From Vibrio sp. 14G-20 (GTDB lineage: Bacteria; Pseudomonadota; Gammaproteobacteria; Enterobacterales; Vibrionaceae): DNA of 56,758 bases. The DNA lies in assembly GCF_026241515.1 (NCBI RefSeq), contig NZ_JAPHPW010000026.1:1-56758 (forward strand), written 5' to 3'. The position numbers and the translations under genes are program-made. Under the pieces are notes generated by a model that saw only the letters and a list, made by a program, of their open reading frames with translations, searched no databases and was not told the origin of the DNA. Of the stretch, positions 33,794 through 42,417 are shown piece after piece (positions within the stretch are counted from its first letter, which is position 1; each line of letters opens with the position of its first letter).

Positions 33794-34915
33794 ATGAATA
33801 AAAAAACCCATATGGGACTGATCATCGTTCTGCTGATGTTCCCCCAAATTGTTGAAACTATCTACAGCCCAGTATTGCCGCACTTAGTTGATTATTTTGG
33901 TGTATCAATGGCAAGCGCTAGTCAAACCTTGTCGATTTACTTTATTTCTTTTGCTATGGGTGTTGTTTTTTGGGGACGAGTTTCTGATCTTATTGGCCGA
34001 AGAAAAGCGATGTTGTGTGGTTTGTTTACTTATGGCGTTGGTTGCCTTTTAGCCATCACGGCAACTCAATTTGATATGGTCATGATTGCGCGGGTTGTTT
34101 CAGCTTTTGGGGCGGCGGTAGGCTCAGTTATTGGTCAAACAATATTGCGCGATAGCTATGAAGGCAAAGAGCTAGGGAAAGTGTTTTCGCTAGCAATTGT
34201 TGCAGTATCAATCAGCCCTGTTGTTGGTTTAATGTCAGGAGGATTGATTGCTGAATATTTTGGACACTTAGTGGTGTTCAGTTTATTGCTTGTCATGGCT
34301 TTTATATTGCTGATCGTATCGGCCTTTTCCTTACCCGAAACGAAACCTGCTGATACTAAAACAGTCAGCTTTATTGGTATTTTCACGGTAATGCTAAAAG
34401 ATAGAGATATTTGGAAAAGTGCGATTCTTGTGGCTTGCTTTAATGTCATGATGTTTAGCTATTATTCTTTAGCGCCATTTATGTTCAGCCAGTTTGGCTT
34501 AAGTTCCATTGAATTTGGTTACAGTGGCGTGATATTAGCGGCAGCATCTGTTTTAGGAAGCTCGATGAATAAACGATTGCTAGTAAAAGAATGGGGTTCC
34601 CAACGACTCATTCAGATCGCGGTGTTAATCAGCTTTATTGGGGCTATTCAGGTGTACTTTTACCAAGACAACCTTTGGTTTCTATTAGGAATGGCTGCTG
34701 TGGTTGTAGGGTTTGGTATGGCAAGTCCTAATATATTTAGTACGGCGTTGGTCAATTATAAGCACCAAGCAGGCACGGCCGGGGCGGTTCTAGGGTTGTT
34801 GTATTACTGTTTAATTGGTGGGGGATTAGGGCTTGCTGGTGAGATTGGTAACTTAGGGGTAGTGCTAATAGGAATGTCTTTATTGGCAAGCACTATGTTG
34901 ATGTCTCGTGATTAA
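33794..34915 (+). CDS. MFS exporter (Bcr/CflA-like)
   Basis: A 373-residue inner-membrane transporter with about 11-12 helices. The loop 2-3 motif GRVSDLIGRRKAMLCG and the motif C-like SPVVGLMSGGLIAEYFG segment are those of drug:H+ antiporters of the Bcr/CflA group. It is somewhat shorter than the usual 390-400 residues at the C-terminus. Divergent from, and likely regulated by, the AraC protein. ATG at 33794 follows AGAAGAGAA. A terminator follows. Confidence 0.9.
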   Translation: MNKKTHMGLIIVLLMFPQIVETIYSPVLPHLVDYFGVSMASASQTLSIYFISFAMGVVFWGRVSDLIGRRKAMLCGLFTYGVGCLLAITATQFDMVMIARVVSAFGAAVGSVIGQTILRDSYEGKELGKVFSLAIVAVSISPVVGLMSGGLIAEYFGHLVVFSLLLVMAFILLIVSAFSLPETKPADTKTVSFIGIFTVMLKDRDIWKSAILVACFNVMMFSYYSLAPFMFSQFGLSSIEFGYSGVILAAASVLGSSMNKRLLVKEWGSQRLIQIAVLISFIGAIQVYFYQDNLWFLLGMAAVVVGFGMASPNIFSTALVNYKHQAGTAGAVLGLLYYCLIGGGLGLAGEIGNLGVVLIGMSLLASTMLMSRD

Positions 34916-34947
34916 CCAATTTTGAGAGTGTTAATCTTGTGAATAAT

Positions 34948-34980
34948 AAAGAGAGGCGATCATTGCTTCTCTTTTTTTTT
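34948..34980 (+). terminator. Terminator of the MFS gene
   Basis: AAAGAGAGGC / GCTTCTCTTT hairpin (one mismatch) with a 7-nt loop followed by a long T run. Confidence 0.85.
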
Positions 34981-35036
34981 TGGTCTAAATCGCTGATGAG
35001 TAGAAATGAATACTATATCTAAAAGGTGGATGGCAA

Positions 35037-35048
35037 ATTGTCGACACA
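35037..35048. promoter_or_regulatory. Outlying GntR-type half-perfect site
   Basis: ATTGTCGACACA, 10 of 12 matches to the perfect palindromes at 35190-35220. The same 12-mer recurs inside the regulator gene at 35680-35691. Confidence 0.35.
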
Positions 35049-35189
35049 TCGATTTCGAATAATTGTAGGGTAAGTAAGAGTTTGTTGGGTCTCTCCTAGC
35101 TTAATTCATTTATTAACAGTTGGTTAAGTCATTTTTGGTGTATTTTCTAACAAACTTTATCGTCTATAAAAAACACTACCTTAGTCTAA

Positions 35190-35220
35190 ATTGTCGACAA
35201 TTATCTTGATTGTCGACAAT
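35190..35220. promoter_or_regulatory. Two palindromic GntR operators
   Basis: Perfect ATTGTCGACAAT palindromes at 35190-35201 and 35209-35220, 19 bp centre to centre, 62 bp before the GntR-type regulator gene. A degenerate copy, ATTGTTGGCAAT, lies at 35252-35263. The form is typical of FadR/FCD-type GntR operators, which suggests autoregulation and control of prp transcription. Confidence 0.65.
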
Positions 35221-35281
35221 TTAATCGTGTATTTTATGTTCATGTTATGAAATTGTTGGCAATTAAGGTCGGCAATCAGAA

Positions 35282-36016
35282 GTGAGCAGCGTGAATATGA
35301 ATACTGCGATAAAAGATCTCACCTTAAGTGCAAACACGAAAACACGTGTGAGCGACAAAGAAAACACCAAGTCGGAAAATCTGACAGAGTATCTCGTTGA
35401 GGCGATTGTTAACGGTGAATTAGCACCGGGCAGTAAGATCTCGGAACCTGAGCTAGCTAAACGCTTCGAGGTTAGTCGAGGGCCATTACGTGAAGCGATA
35501 ATGCGTGTAGAGGGGCTTGGCCTAATTGAACGTATTCCTCACGTTGGAGCGCGAGTTATTACCTTTTCCGCAGACAAGCTGCTAGAGCTATATGCGGTGC
35601 GAGAGGCATTAGAGGGAATGGCGGCTCGATTAGCGGCGAGACACATCACACAAGAAGAGTTGATTGGGCTTGAAGGCTTATTGTCGACACATTCTAAACA
35701 TATCGATGAAGTCGAAGGTTCTTCCTATTTTCATCAACATGGGGATTTCGATTTCCATTACCGAATTATTAAAGCCAGTCGCAATAGCAAGCTCATTTCG
35801 CTGTTGTGTGATGAGCTTTACCACCTACTGCGTATGTATCGCTACCAATCGCCTAGGGCACAGTCTCGACCAAAAGAGGCGCTTGATGAACACAAATACA
35901 TTCTAAAAGCCATTCGTAACCGTGATGAAGAGTTAGCGGAAATGCTGATGCGAAGACACATCTCGGGCAGTCGACTGCTTATAGAGCAACAAATTCAATC
36001 CAAAGACCTTGGTTAA
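35282..36016 (+). CDS. GntR-family (FCD) regulator of the propionate cluster
   Basis: A 244-residue regulator. The winged helix at about 35-100 contains ELAPGSKISEPELAKRFEVSRGPLREAIMRVEGLGLIERIPHVGARV, and the FCD effector domain at about 105-235 contains the usual metal-binding His pattern. It heads the methylcitrate cluster, the place taken by a GntR regulator in vibrios instead of the sigma-54 activator of enterics. Start: GTG at 35282; ATG at 35297 is equally possible because neither has a strong ribosome site. Operator-like palindromes lie just upstream. Confidence 0.9.
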   Translation: MSSVNMNTAIKDLTLSANTKTRVSDKENTKSENLTEYLVEAIVNGELAPGSKISEPELAKRFEVSRGPLREAIMRVEGLGLIERIPHVGARVITFSADKLLELYAVREALEGMAARLAARHITQEELIGLEGLLSTHSKHIDEVEGSSYFHQHGDFDFHYRIIKASRNSKLISLLCDELYHLLRMYRYQSPRAQSRPKEALDEHKYILKAIRNRDEELAEMLMRRHISGSRLLIEQQIQSKDLG

Positions 36017-36116
36017 CAGGCTACTGATATTTGCCAGCGGATCTGCGTTGGCGAGAGCTAAACATCAGTAGTTATAAAGATTAGATAGAAATAAACAATT
36101 AACAGGGAGCGTCATT

Positions 36117-37013
36117 ATGAAGTTATCAGCAGGAGCAAATTTCCGACAAGCTGTGAAAGACAAAGATCCATTACAGATCGTCGGCACTGTGAATCCGTAT
36201 TGCGCGATGATGGCAAAGAACTTGGGTCATCAGGCGATTTATTTGTCTGGTGGAGGCATCGCCAATGCGTCTTATGGCTTGCCTGATTTAGGTATTACGA
36301 CATTGAACGATGTATTGGTCGATGTTGAACGTATTACCAATGCGTGTGATTTGCCCTTGCTGGTGGATATCGACACGGGCTTCGGTGGCGCCTTCAATAT
36401 TGCACGAACCATTCGAGCGATGGAGAAAGCGGGCGCGGCTGCTATTCATATGGAAGACCAAGTAGCTCAGAAACGCTGTGGTCATCGACCAAATAAAGCA
36501 ATTGTTAGTCAGCAAGAGATGGTCGATAGAGTCAAAGCGGCAACCGATGCTAGAACCGATGACAGCTTTGTGATTATGGCTCGTACCGATGCTCTGGCCG
36601 TAGAAGGCATAGACAGTGCGATTGAACGCGCAATTGCGTGTGTTGAAGCGGGTGCGGACATGATTTTCCCTGAAGCGATGAACCAGCTGGACCAATACGT
36701 GAAGTTCTCGGCGGCGTTGAAATCAGCAACCGGTAAGCATGTTCCTATCTTGGCCAACATCACAGAGTTTGGACAAACACCACTCTACAACTGTAAAGAG
36801 CTGGCGCAATCTAATGTCGACATGGTGCTTTATCCACTTAGTGCATTCCGCGCGATGAACAAAGCCGCAGAGAATGTTTACAAACACTTGTTAGTTGAAG
36901 GCAATCAGGAAGCTCTGTTGGATTCAATGCAAACCCGTAAAGAGCTGTACGAACACCTTAATTACCACGACTACGAGAACAAGCTTGACCAGTTGTTTTC
37001 AAGTGAAGAATAA
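36117..37013 (+). CDS. prpB: 2-methylisocitrate lyase
   Basis: A 298-residue cytosolic enzyme cleaving 2-methylisocitrate to pyruvate and succinate, the last step of the methylcitrate cycle. The catalytic loop motif KRCGHRPNK is at 119-127 (Cys121); metal-binding Asp85/Asp87 lie in VDIDTGFGG. Length is normal. GGGAGCG precedes ATG 36117. It is the first enzyme gene after the regulator and lies 147 bp before prpC. Confidence 0.97.
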   Translation: MKLSAGANFRQAVKDKDPLQIVGTVNPYCAMMAKNLGHQAIYLSGGGIANASYGLPDLGITTLNDVLVDVERITNACDLPLLVDIDTGFGGAFNIARTIRAMEKAGAAAIHMEDQVAQKRCGHRPNKAIVSQQEMVDRVKAATDARTDDSFVIMARTDALAVEGIDSAIERAIACVEAGADMIFPEAMNQLDQYVKFSAALKSATGKHVPILANITEFGQTPLYNCKELAQSNVDMVLYPLSAFRAMNKAAENVYKHLLVEGNQEALLDSMQTRKELYEHLNYHDYENKLDQLFSSEE

Positions 37014-37160
37014 ATCCAACTTCAATTAATAAAAATCAACTTAATCCAATAACGTGAAATGGTTAGTCGCCATATCCAGTTCCGATTTTAATAAAGCGTC
37101 GGACATATAAATAGTCAGCACCAAAGAGTGCAGGCGGCTAACAAAGAAAAGGAGTTCAAC

Positions 37161-38381
37161 ATGTCTGTATCTTTGAGTGATAAAGCAACTGTCGACAATG
37201 CGTCAACGGCGAACAACAACGTAGACAAGAATGAAAGCGCAAAACCAACACCAACAGGTACTTCCGCGATTGGTGGTGCAGGGCTACGTGGCCAAAGTGC
37301 TGGAACCACCGCGCTATGTACCGTAGGCCAGTCAGGAACGGGTTTAACTTATCGTGGCTATGATATTACTGACCTTGCTAATCATGCTCAGTTTGAAGAA
37401 GTGGCTCACCTGTTACTAAGAGGTCATTTGCCCACTGAAAAAGAGCTCGATGATTACAAAGCCTTGTTAGTTGGCCTGCGTGGTCTGCCTCAACCATTGA
37501 AAGCGGCCTTAGAACTGATACCTGCAGGTGCTCATCCTATGGATGTGATGAGAACGGGTTGTTCAATGCTAGGTAATTTAGAGCAAGAATCTGACTTTTC
37601 TGAACAACTGCCTGCGACCGAACGTATGCTGGCGCTTTTTCCTGCCATTATTTGTTATTGGTACCGCTTTAGCCATGATGGCGTGCGAATTGATACTGAA
37701 GATCAAAGTGAAGCCTGTCTGGGTGGCTACTTCTTGAAAATGCTAACGGATAAAACACCTAGTGAACTTCATAAGAAGGTGATGCACTGCTCGCTAACGC
37801 TTTACGCAGAGCATGAGTTCAACGCATCTACTTTTGCTGCTCGTGTGTGTGCATCAACGCTGTCGGATATCCACTCTTGTGTCAACGCAGCGATTGGTAC
37901 GTTGAGAGGTCCTTTACATGGCGGTGCGAATGAAGCGGCGATGGAAATGATCCAAGATTGGAAAACCGCCGATGAAGCAGAAACTAACATCATGCAGATG
38001 CTTGCTAACAAAGACAAAATTATGGGCTTCGGTCATGCCATTTATCGTGAAAGCGACCCACGAAATGCTCTAATCAAGCGTTGGTCAAAAGAGCTAGCTC
38101 AAGAGGTGGGTGATAAACAGCTTTACGCCGTTTCAGAACGTGTTGAAGCGGTTATGAAGCGCGAGAAAGGCTTGTTCTGTAATGCTGACTTCTTCCATGC
38201 ATCGGCATATCACTTCATGGACATCCCAACCAAATTGTTTACTCCTATCTTCGTTATGAGCCGCCTTACGGGTTGGACGGCACACGTATTCGAGCAAAGA
38301 GAAAACAATCGAATTATTCGTCCAAGTGCAGACTACACCGGGCCAGAGCATCAAGACTGGCTACCAATCCATTTACGTTAG
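37161..38381 (+). CDS. prpC: 2-methylcitrate synthase
   Basis: A 406-residue enzyme condensing propionyl-CoA with oxaloacetate. Citrate-synthase motifs GPLHGGANEAAMEM and GFGHAIYRESDPR contain the catalytic His residues, and an Asp of the usual triad should lie in the later FCNADFFHASAYHFM segment. The first 35 residues are a polar extension before the conserved GLRGQSAGTTALCTVG region, so the protein is longer than the usual 375-390. AAAGGAG directly precedes ATG 37161. A palindrome resembling the GntR site (ACTGTCGACAAT, 37188-37199) falls within codons 10-13. Confidence 0.96.
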   Translation: MSVSLSDKATVDNASTANNNVDKNESAKPTPTGTSAIGGAGLRGQSAGTTALCTVGQSGTGLTYRGYDITDLANHAQFEEVAHLLLRGHLPTEKELDDYKALLVGLRGLPQPLKAALELIPAGAHPMDVMRTGCSMLGNLEQESDFSEQLPATERMLALFPAIICYWYRFSHDGVRIDTEDQSEACLGGYFLKMLTDKTPSELHKKVMHCSLTLYAEHEFNASTFAARVCASTLSDIHSCVNAAIGTLRGPLHGGANEAAMEMIQDWKTADEAETNIMQMLANKDKIMGFGHAIYRESDPRNALIKRWSKELAQEVGDKQLYAVSERVEAVMKREKGLFCNADFFHASAYHFMDIPTKLFTPIFVMSRLTGWTAHVFEQRENNRIIRPSADYTGPEHQDWLPIHLR

Positions 38382-38405
38382 TCCTCTATATCGAGCCGAC
38401 TTATA

Positions 38406-38446
38406 TCTCGAGGTGACTGTTATCTTCATGTGATAAGGCCTCGAGA
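38406..38446 (+). other. Two-tier hairpin between prpC and acnD
   Basis: Outer stem TCTCGAGG (38406-38413) / CCTCGAGA (38439-38446), inner stem TTATC (38420-38424) / GATAA (38432-38436). No T run follows, so it is more likely an mRNA-processing or stability element than a terminator. Confidence 0.5.
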
Positions 38447-38482
38447 ACCAACGAATAGAATTTAACAGATAATGGTGGATGT

Positions 38483-41119
38483 ATGTCTGATGTAAAACTT
38501 GAACAAACTCAGTACCCTGATAAAACTCAGTACCGGAAACCTTTACCCGGAACCCATTTAGAGTATTTCGATGCTTGCGAAGCGGTAGAAGCGATATCTC
38601 CGGGCAGTTATAAAACCTTGCCTTATACGTCGCGAGTATTAGCAGAACAATTGGTAAGACGTTGTGAACCTGAAACCCTTAATGACAGCTTAAAACAGAT
38701 TATTGAACGTAAGAGCGACTTAGATTTTCCTTGGTATCCTGCGCGTGTCGTGTGTCATGACATTCTAGGTCAGACCGCTTTAGTTGATTTAGCTGGCTTA
38801 CGCGATGCGATTGCCGATCAAGGTGGCGACCCTGCCAAGGTGAACCCCGTTGTCGAAACTCAATTGATTGTTGATCACTCTCTGGCAGTGGAACATGCAG
38901 GCTTTGATAGCGAAGCCTTTGATAAAAACCGCGCGATTGAAGAGCGCAGAAACGAAGACCGTTTTCACTTTATCGAATGGTGTAAAACTGCGTTTAAGAA
39001 CGTGAGTGTAATTCCTGCGGGTAATGGAATTATGCACCAGATTAACTTGGAGAAAATGTCTCCAGTGATTCAATCTAAAGAAGGCATCGCGTTTCCTGAT
39101 ACCTGTGTCGGCACCGACAGTCATACTCCTCATGTTGATGCTCTGGGTGTTATTGCAATAGGTGTAGGTGGTTTGGAAGCTGAGACTGTGATGCTCGGTC
39201 GTCCGTCTATGATGCGTTTGCCAGACATCGTGGGCGTTAAACTGACGGGTCAACGACAAGAAGGGATAACCGCAACGGATATTGTGCTTGCGATTACTGA
39301 GTTCCTTCGAAATGAAAAAGTGGTTTCTAGTTACTTAGAGTTCTTTGGTGAAGGTGCTCGTGCACTGACTATTGGCGACCGCGCCACTATATCGAATATG
39401 ACACCAGAATACGGCGCGACAGCAGGTATGTTCTATATCGATGAACAGACCATACAATACCTAAAGCTGACAGGACGCGAGCCTGAACAGGTTGAACTAG
39501 TTGAGCTATACGCTAAGCGAACTGGCCTATGGGCTGATGACTTAGATTCCGCTCAATACGAACGTGTGCTTGAGTTTGATTTGTCTAAAGTTGAGCGAAA
39601 TCTTGCGGGGCCTTCGAATCCTCATCGCCGTTTGCCTACCCGCGAACTTGCCCAGCAAGGTATCAGCCAAGCTTCTTGGAAAGAGCAACACGCTGAACAA
39701 TATTCTGATGAACAAATGCCTGATGGTGCCGTCATCATCGCAGCGATTACCTCTTGTACTAACACCAGTAATCCAAGAAATGTGGTCGCCGCAGCATTGG
39801 TGGCTAAGAAAGCCAATCAGCTTGGATTAGTTCGTAAGCCGTGGGTGAAAACGTCATTTGCGCCGGGCTCTAAAGTTGCCAAGCTCTATCTCGAGTCGGC
39901 AGGTTTGCTTCCTGAGCTGGAACAATTAGGATTTGGTATCGTCGGCTATGCGTGTACGACATGTAACGGAATGAGTGGGGCGTTGGATCCTAAAATCCAA
40001 CAAGAGATCATCGACCGCGACCTGTACTCAACCGCAGTGTTATCGGGGAATCGAAACTTTGATGGTCGAATCCATCCATACGCAAAGCAAGCCTTTCTAG
40101 CGTCACCGCCATTGGTGGTTGCTTATGCTTTAGCGGGTACGATTCGCTTTGATATCGAAAAAGACAGCCTAGGTACAGACAATAACGGCCAACCAATCTA
40201 TCTAAGTGATTTGTGGCCAAGTGATGCAGAAATTGATGCGGTTGTCGGTGAGCATGTGAAACCGCAGCAGTTTCAACAGATTTACATCAAGATGTTCCAG
40301 CCAGACGAGGAACAGGTGACTAGTGAGCCGCTTTATGATTGGCGACCTCAGAGCACTTATATACGCAGACCTCCATATTGGGAAGGGGCACTGGCTGGTG
40401 AGCGAAGCCTTTCTGGTATGAGACCTTTGGCGATCTTAGGTGACAATATCACCACGGATCATCTATCGCCTTCAAACGCGATTCTAGCTTCGAGTGCGGC
40501 AGGTGAGTACTTGGCGAAAATGGAAGTGCCGGAAGAGGACTTTAACTCTTATGCGACTCATCGAGGAGATCACTTAACCGCACAACGAGCAACCTTTGCT
40601 AACCCGAAGCTGTTTAATGAAATGGTGAAGGACGCTGGAGAAGTCGTGCAAGGTTCATTAGCAAGAGTTGAACCCGAGGGTCAAGTTACGCGAATGTGGG
40701 AAGCGATAGAAACTTACATGATCCGCAAACAACCCTTGATTATTGTTGCTGGTGCCGATTATGGACAAGGTTCATCACGTGACTGGGCAGCTAAAGGGGT
40801 GCGCTTAGCGGGTGTTGAAGTGATTGTTGCCGAAGGCTTTGAACGAATCCACAGAACCAACTTAGTTGGAATGGGCGTGTTGCCTTTGCAGTTTAAAGCG
40901 GGAACCAATCGCAATACCTTACAACTCGACGGTACCGAACTTTACGATGTGTACGGCGACATTGAAGCAGGTTCTGATTTGGCTCTAGTCATCACTCGTA
41001 AAAACGGTGAAAAGCTTGATGTTCCAGTAACCTGCCGATTAGACACAGCAGACGAAGTGAACGTGTATAGCGCTGGTGGCGTGTTGCAACGTTTCGCCAA
41101 AGACTTTCTCGCCCAGTAG
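38483..41119 (+). CDS. acnD: Fe/S-dependent 2-methylcitrate dehydratase AcnD
   Basis: An 878-residue aconitase-superfamily enzyme that dehydrates 2-methylcitrate. The iron-sulfur Cys ligands lie in ITSCTNTSNP and YACTTCNGMSG; the substrate-binding and swivel-domain motifs GTDSHTPHVDALG and GADYGQGSSRDWAAKG are present. It is identified as AcnD rather than AcnA by its position before prpF, which encodes its accessory protein. TAATGGTGG precedes ATG 38483. No lesion is seen. Confidence 0.95.
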   Translation: MSDVKLEQTQYPDKTQYRKPLPGTHLEYFDACEAVEAISPGSYKTLPYTSRVLAEQLVRRCEPETLNDSLKQIIERKSDLDFPWYPARVVCHDILGQTALVDLAGLRDAIADQGGDPAKVNPVVETQLIVDHSLAVEHAGFDSEAFDKNRAIEERRNEDRFHFIEWCKTAFKNVSVIPAGNGIMHQINLEKMSPVIQSKEGIAFPDTCVGTDSHTPHVDALGVIAIGVGGLEAETVMLGRPSMMRLPDIVGVKLTGQRQEGITATDIVLAITEFLRNEKVVSSYLEFFGEGARALTIGDRATISNMTPEYGATAGMFYIDEQTIQYLKLTGREPEQVELVELYAKRTGLWADDLDSAQYERVLEFDLSKVERNLAGPSNPHRRLPTRELAQQGISQASWKEQHAEQYSDEQMPDGAVIIAAITSCTNTSNPRNVVAAALVAKKANQLGLVRKPWVKTSFAPGSKVAKLYLESAGLLPELEQLGFGIVGYACTTCNGMSGALDPKIQQEIIDRDLYSTAVLSGNRNFDGRIHPYAKQAFLASPPLVVAYALAGTIRFDIEKDSLGTDNNGQPIYLSDLWPSDAEIDAVVGEHVKPQQFQQIYIKMFQPDEEQVTSEPLYDWRPQSTYIRRPPYWEGALAGERSLSGMRPLAILGDNITTDHLSPSNAILASSAAGEYLAKMEVPEEDFNSYATHRGDHLTAQRATFANPKLFNEMVKDAGEVVQGSLARVEPEGQVTRMWEAIETYMIRKQPLIIVAGADYGQGSSRDWAAKGVRLAGVEVIVAEGFERIHRTNLVGMGVLPLQFKAGTNRNTLQLDGTELYDVYGDIEAGSDLALVITRKNGEKLDVPVTCRLDTADEVNVYSAGGVLQRFAKDFLAQ

Positions 41120-41128
41120 GAGCTTGTG

Positions 41129-42301
41129 ATGAACACTAAACAGATAAAAGTGCCTGCGACCTATATGCGGGGAGGAACGAGTAAAGGTGTCTTCTTTAGC
41201 TTGAATGACTTACCTGATTCAGCACAAGTTGCTGGAGAATCGAGAGATAAGTTGTTACTGAGAGTCATTGGCAGTCCAGACCCTTATGGCAAACAAACCG
41301 ATGGAATGGGTGGTGCAACATCGAGTACCAGCAAAACCGTGATTGTTTCGAAGAGCAGTAAAGCCGATCACGATGTTGATTACCTCTTTGGTCAAGTGGC
41401 AATAGACAAGCCGTTTGTCGATTGGAGTGGTAACTGCGGAAACCTATCTGCAGCGGTAGGTCCATTTGCTATTCATAGTGGCTTAGTCGATTCAAACCGT
41501 ATTCCAAAAAACGGTGTGGTCGAGGTACGAGTATGGCAAGTGAACATAGAGAAAACCATCATTGTTCATGTGCCTATCGTTAATGGTGAAGTCCAAGAGT
41601 TGGGTGATTTTGAACTCGATGGTGTCACTTTTCCCTCCGCTGAAATCCAAGTCGATTTTCTAGACCCAGCTGATGCGAGTGGCTCCATGTTCCCAACGGG
41701 GAATGTCGTCGATTTTTTAGATGTTCCTGAATTGGGGTGTATCAAAGCGACTTACATCAACGCTGGTATACCGACCATTTTTGTTGATGCGGAATCGGTG
41801 GGATATCAAGGTACTGAGCTTCAATCGGATATCAACAGTGATTCGAAAGCTTTGGCATCGTTTGAATCCATCCGAGCACATGGCGCAGTTGCAATGGGAC
41901 TTATCGATTCCTTAGAACAAGCGGAATTACGTCAACACACACCGAAAGTCGCGTTTGTTGCTAAGCCTCAAGCGTATCAAGCTTCAAGTGGTAAATCGGT
42001 TTCAGCTGACGATACCGATCTTCTGGTACGAGCTTTGTCTATGGGGCAACTGCATCACGCCATGATGGGCACAGCTGCGGTCGCCATTGCTTCAGCGGCG
42101 AGTGTTCCGGGTACGTTAGTTAACTTGGCAGCCGGTGAGGGTTCCCGTGATTTTGTGACTTTTGGTCATCCATCGGGAACCTTAAAGGTGGGTGCTAAAG
42201 CTCTGCAGACGGAAAGCGGTTGGAAAATAGAAAGGGCGATAATGAGTCGTAGTGCCCGAGTGATCATGGAAGGTGCCATTCGTGTGCCTTTTTCTAAGTA
42301 A
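41129..42301 (+). CDS. prpF: AcnD-accessory protein PrpF
   Basis: A 390-residue protein of the PrpF family (diaminopimelate-epimerase-like double fold), needed for AcnD function and proposed to isomerise 2-methylaconitate. Family segments seen: ATYMRGGTSKGVFFSLNDLP at the N-terminus and NCGNLSAAVGPFAI. It starts 9 nt after acnD. The ribosome site AGGAG overlaps the acnD stop; GTG at 41126 is an alternative start one codon earlier. Confidence 0.95.
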   Translation: MNTKQIKVPATYMRGGTSKGVFFSLNDLPDSAQVAGESRDKLLLRVIGSPDPYGKQTDGMGGATSSTSKTVIVSKSSKADHDVDYLFGQVAIDKPFVDWSGNCGNLSAAVGPFAIHSGLVDSNRIPKNGVVEVRVWQVNIEKTIIVHVPIVNGEVQELGDFELDGVTFPSAEIQVDFLDPADASGSMFPTGNVVDFLDVPELGCIKATYINAGIPTIFVDAESVGYQGTELQSDINSDSKALASFESIRAHGAVAMGLIDSLEQAELRQHTPKVAFVAKPQAYQASSGKSVSADDTDLLVRALSMGQLHHAMMGTAAVAIASAASVPGTLVNLAAGEGSRDFVTFGHPSGTLKVGAKALQTESGWKIERAIMSRSARVIMEGAIRVPFSK

Positions 42302-42417
42302 AGCGATTGTCGTGATCAGTTAAATGTTCCGAAAACAACGCTGAGAGAAGAGTGCACCCAAGTGAACGGCCAAAAGCTAGGCGCTTGGAAAAATGGATAA
42401 ATCATGGAGGAGGCACT

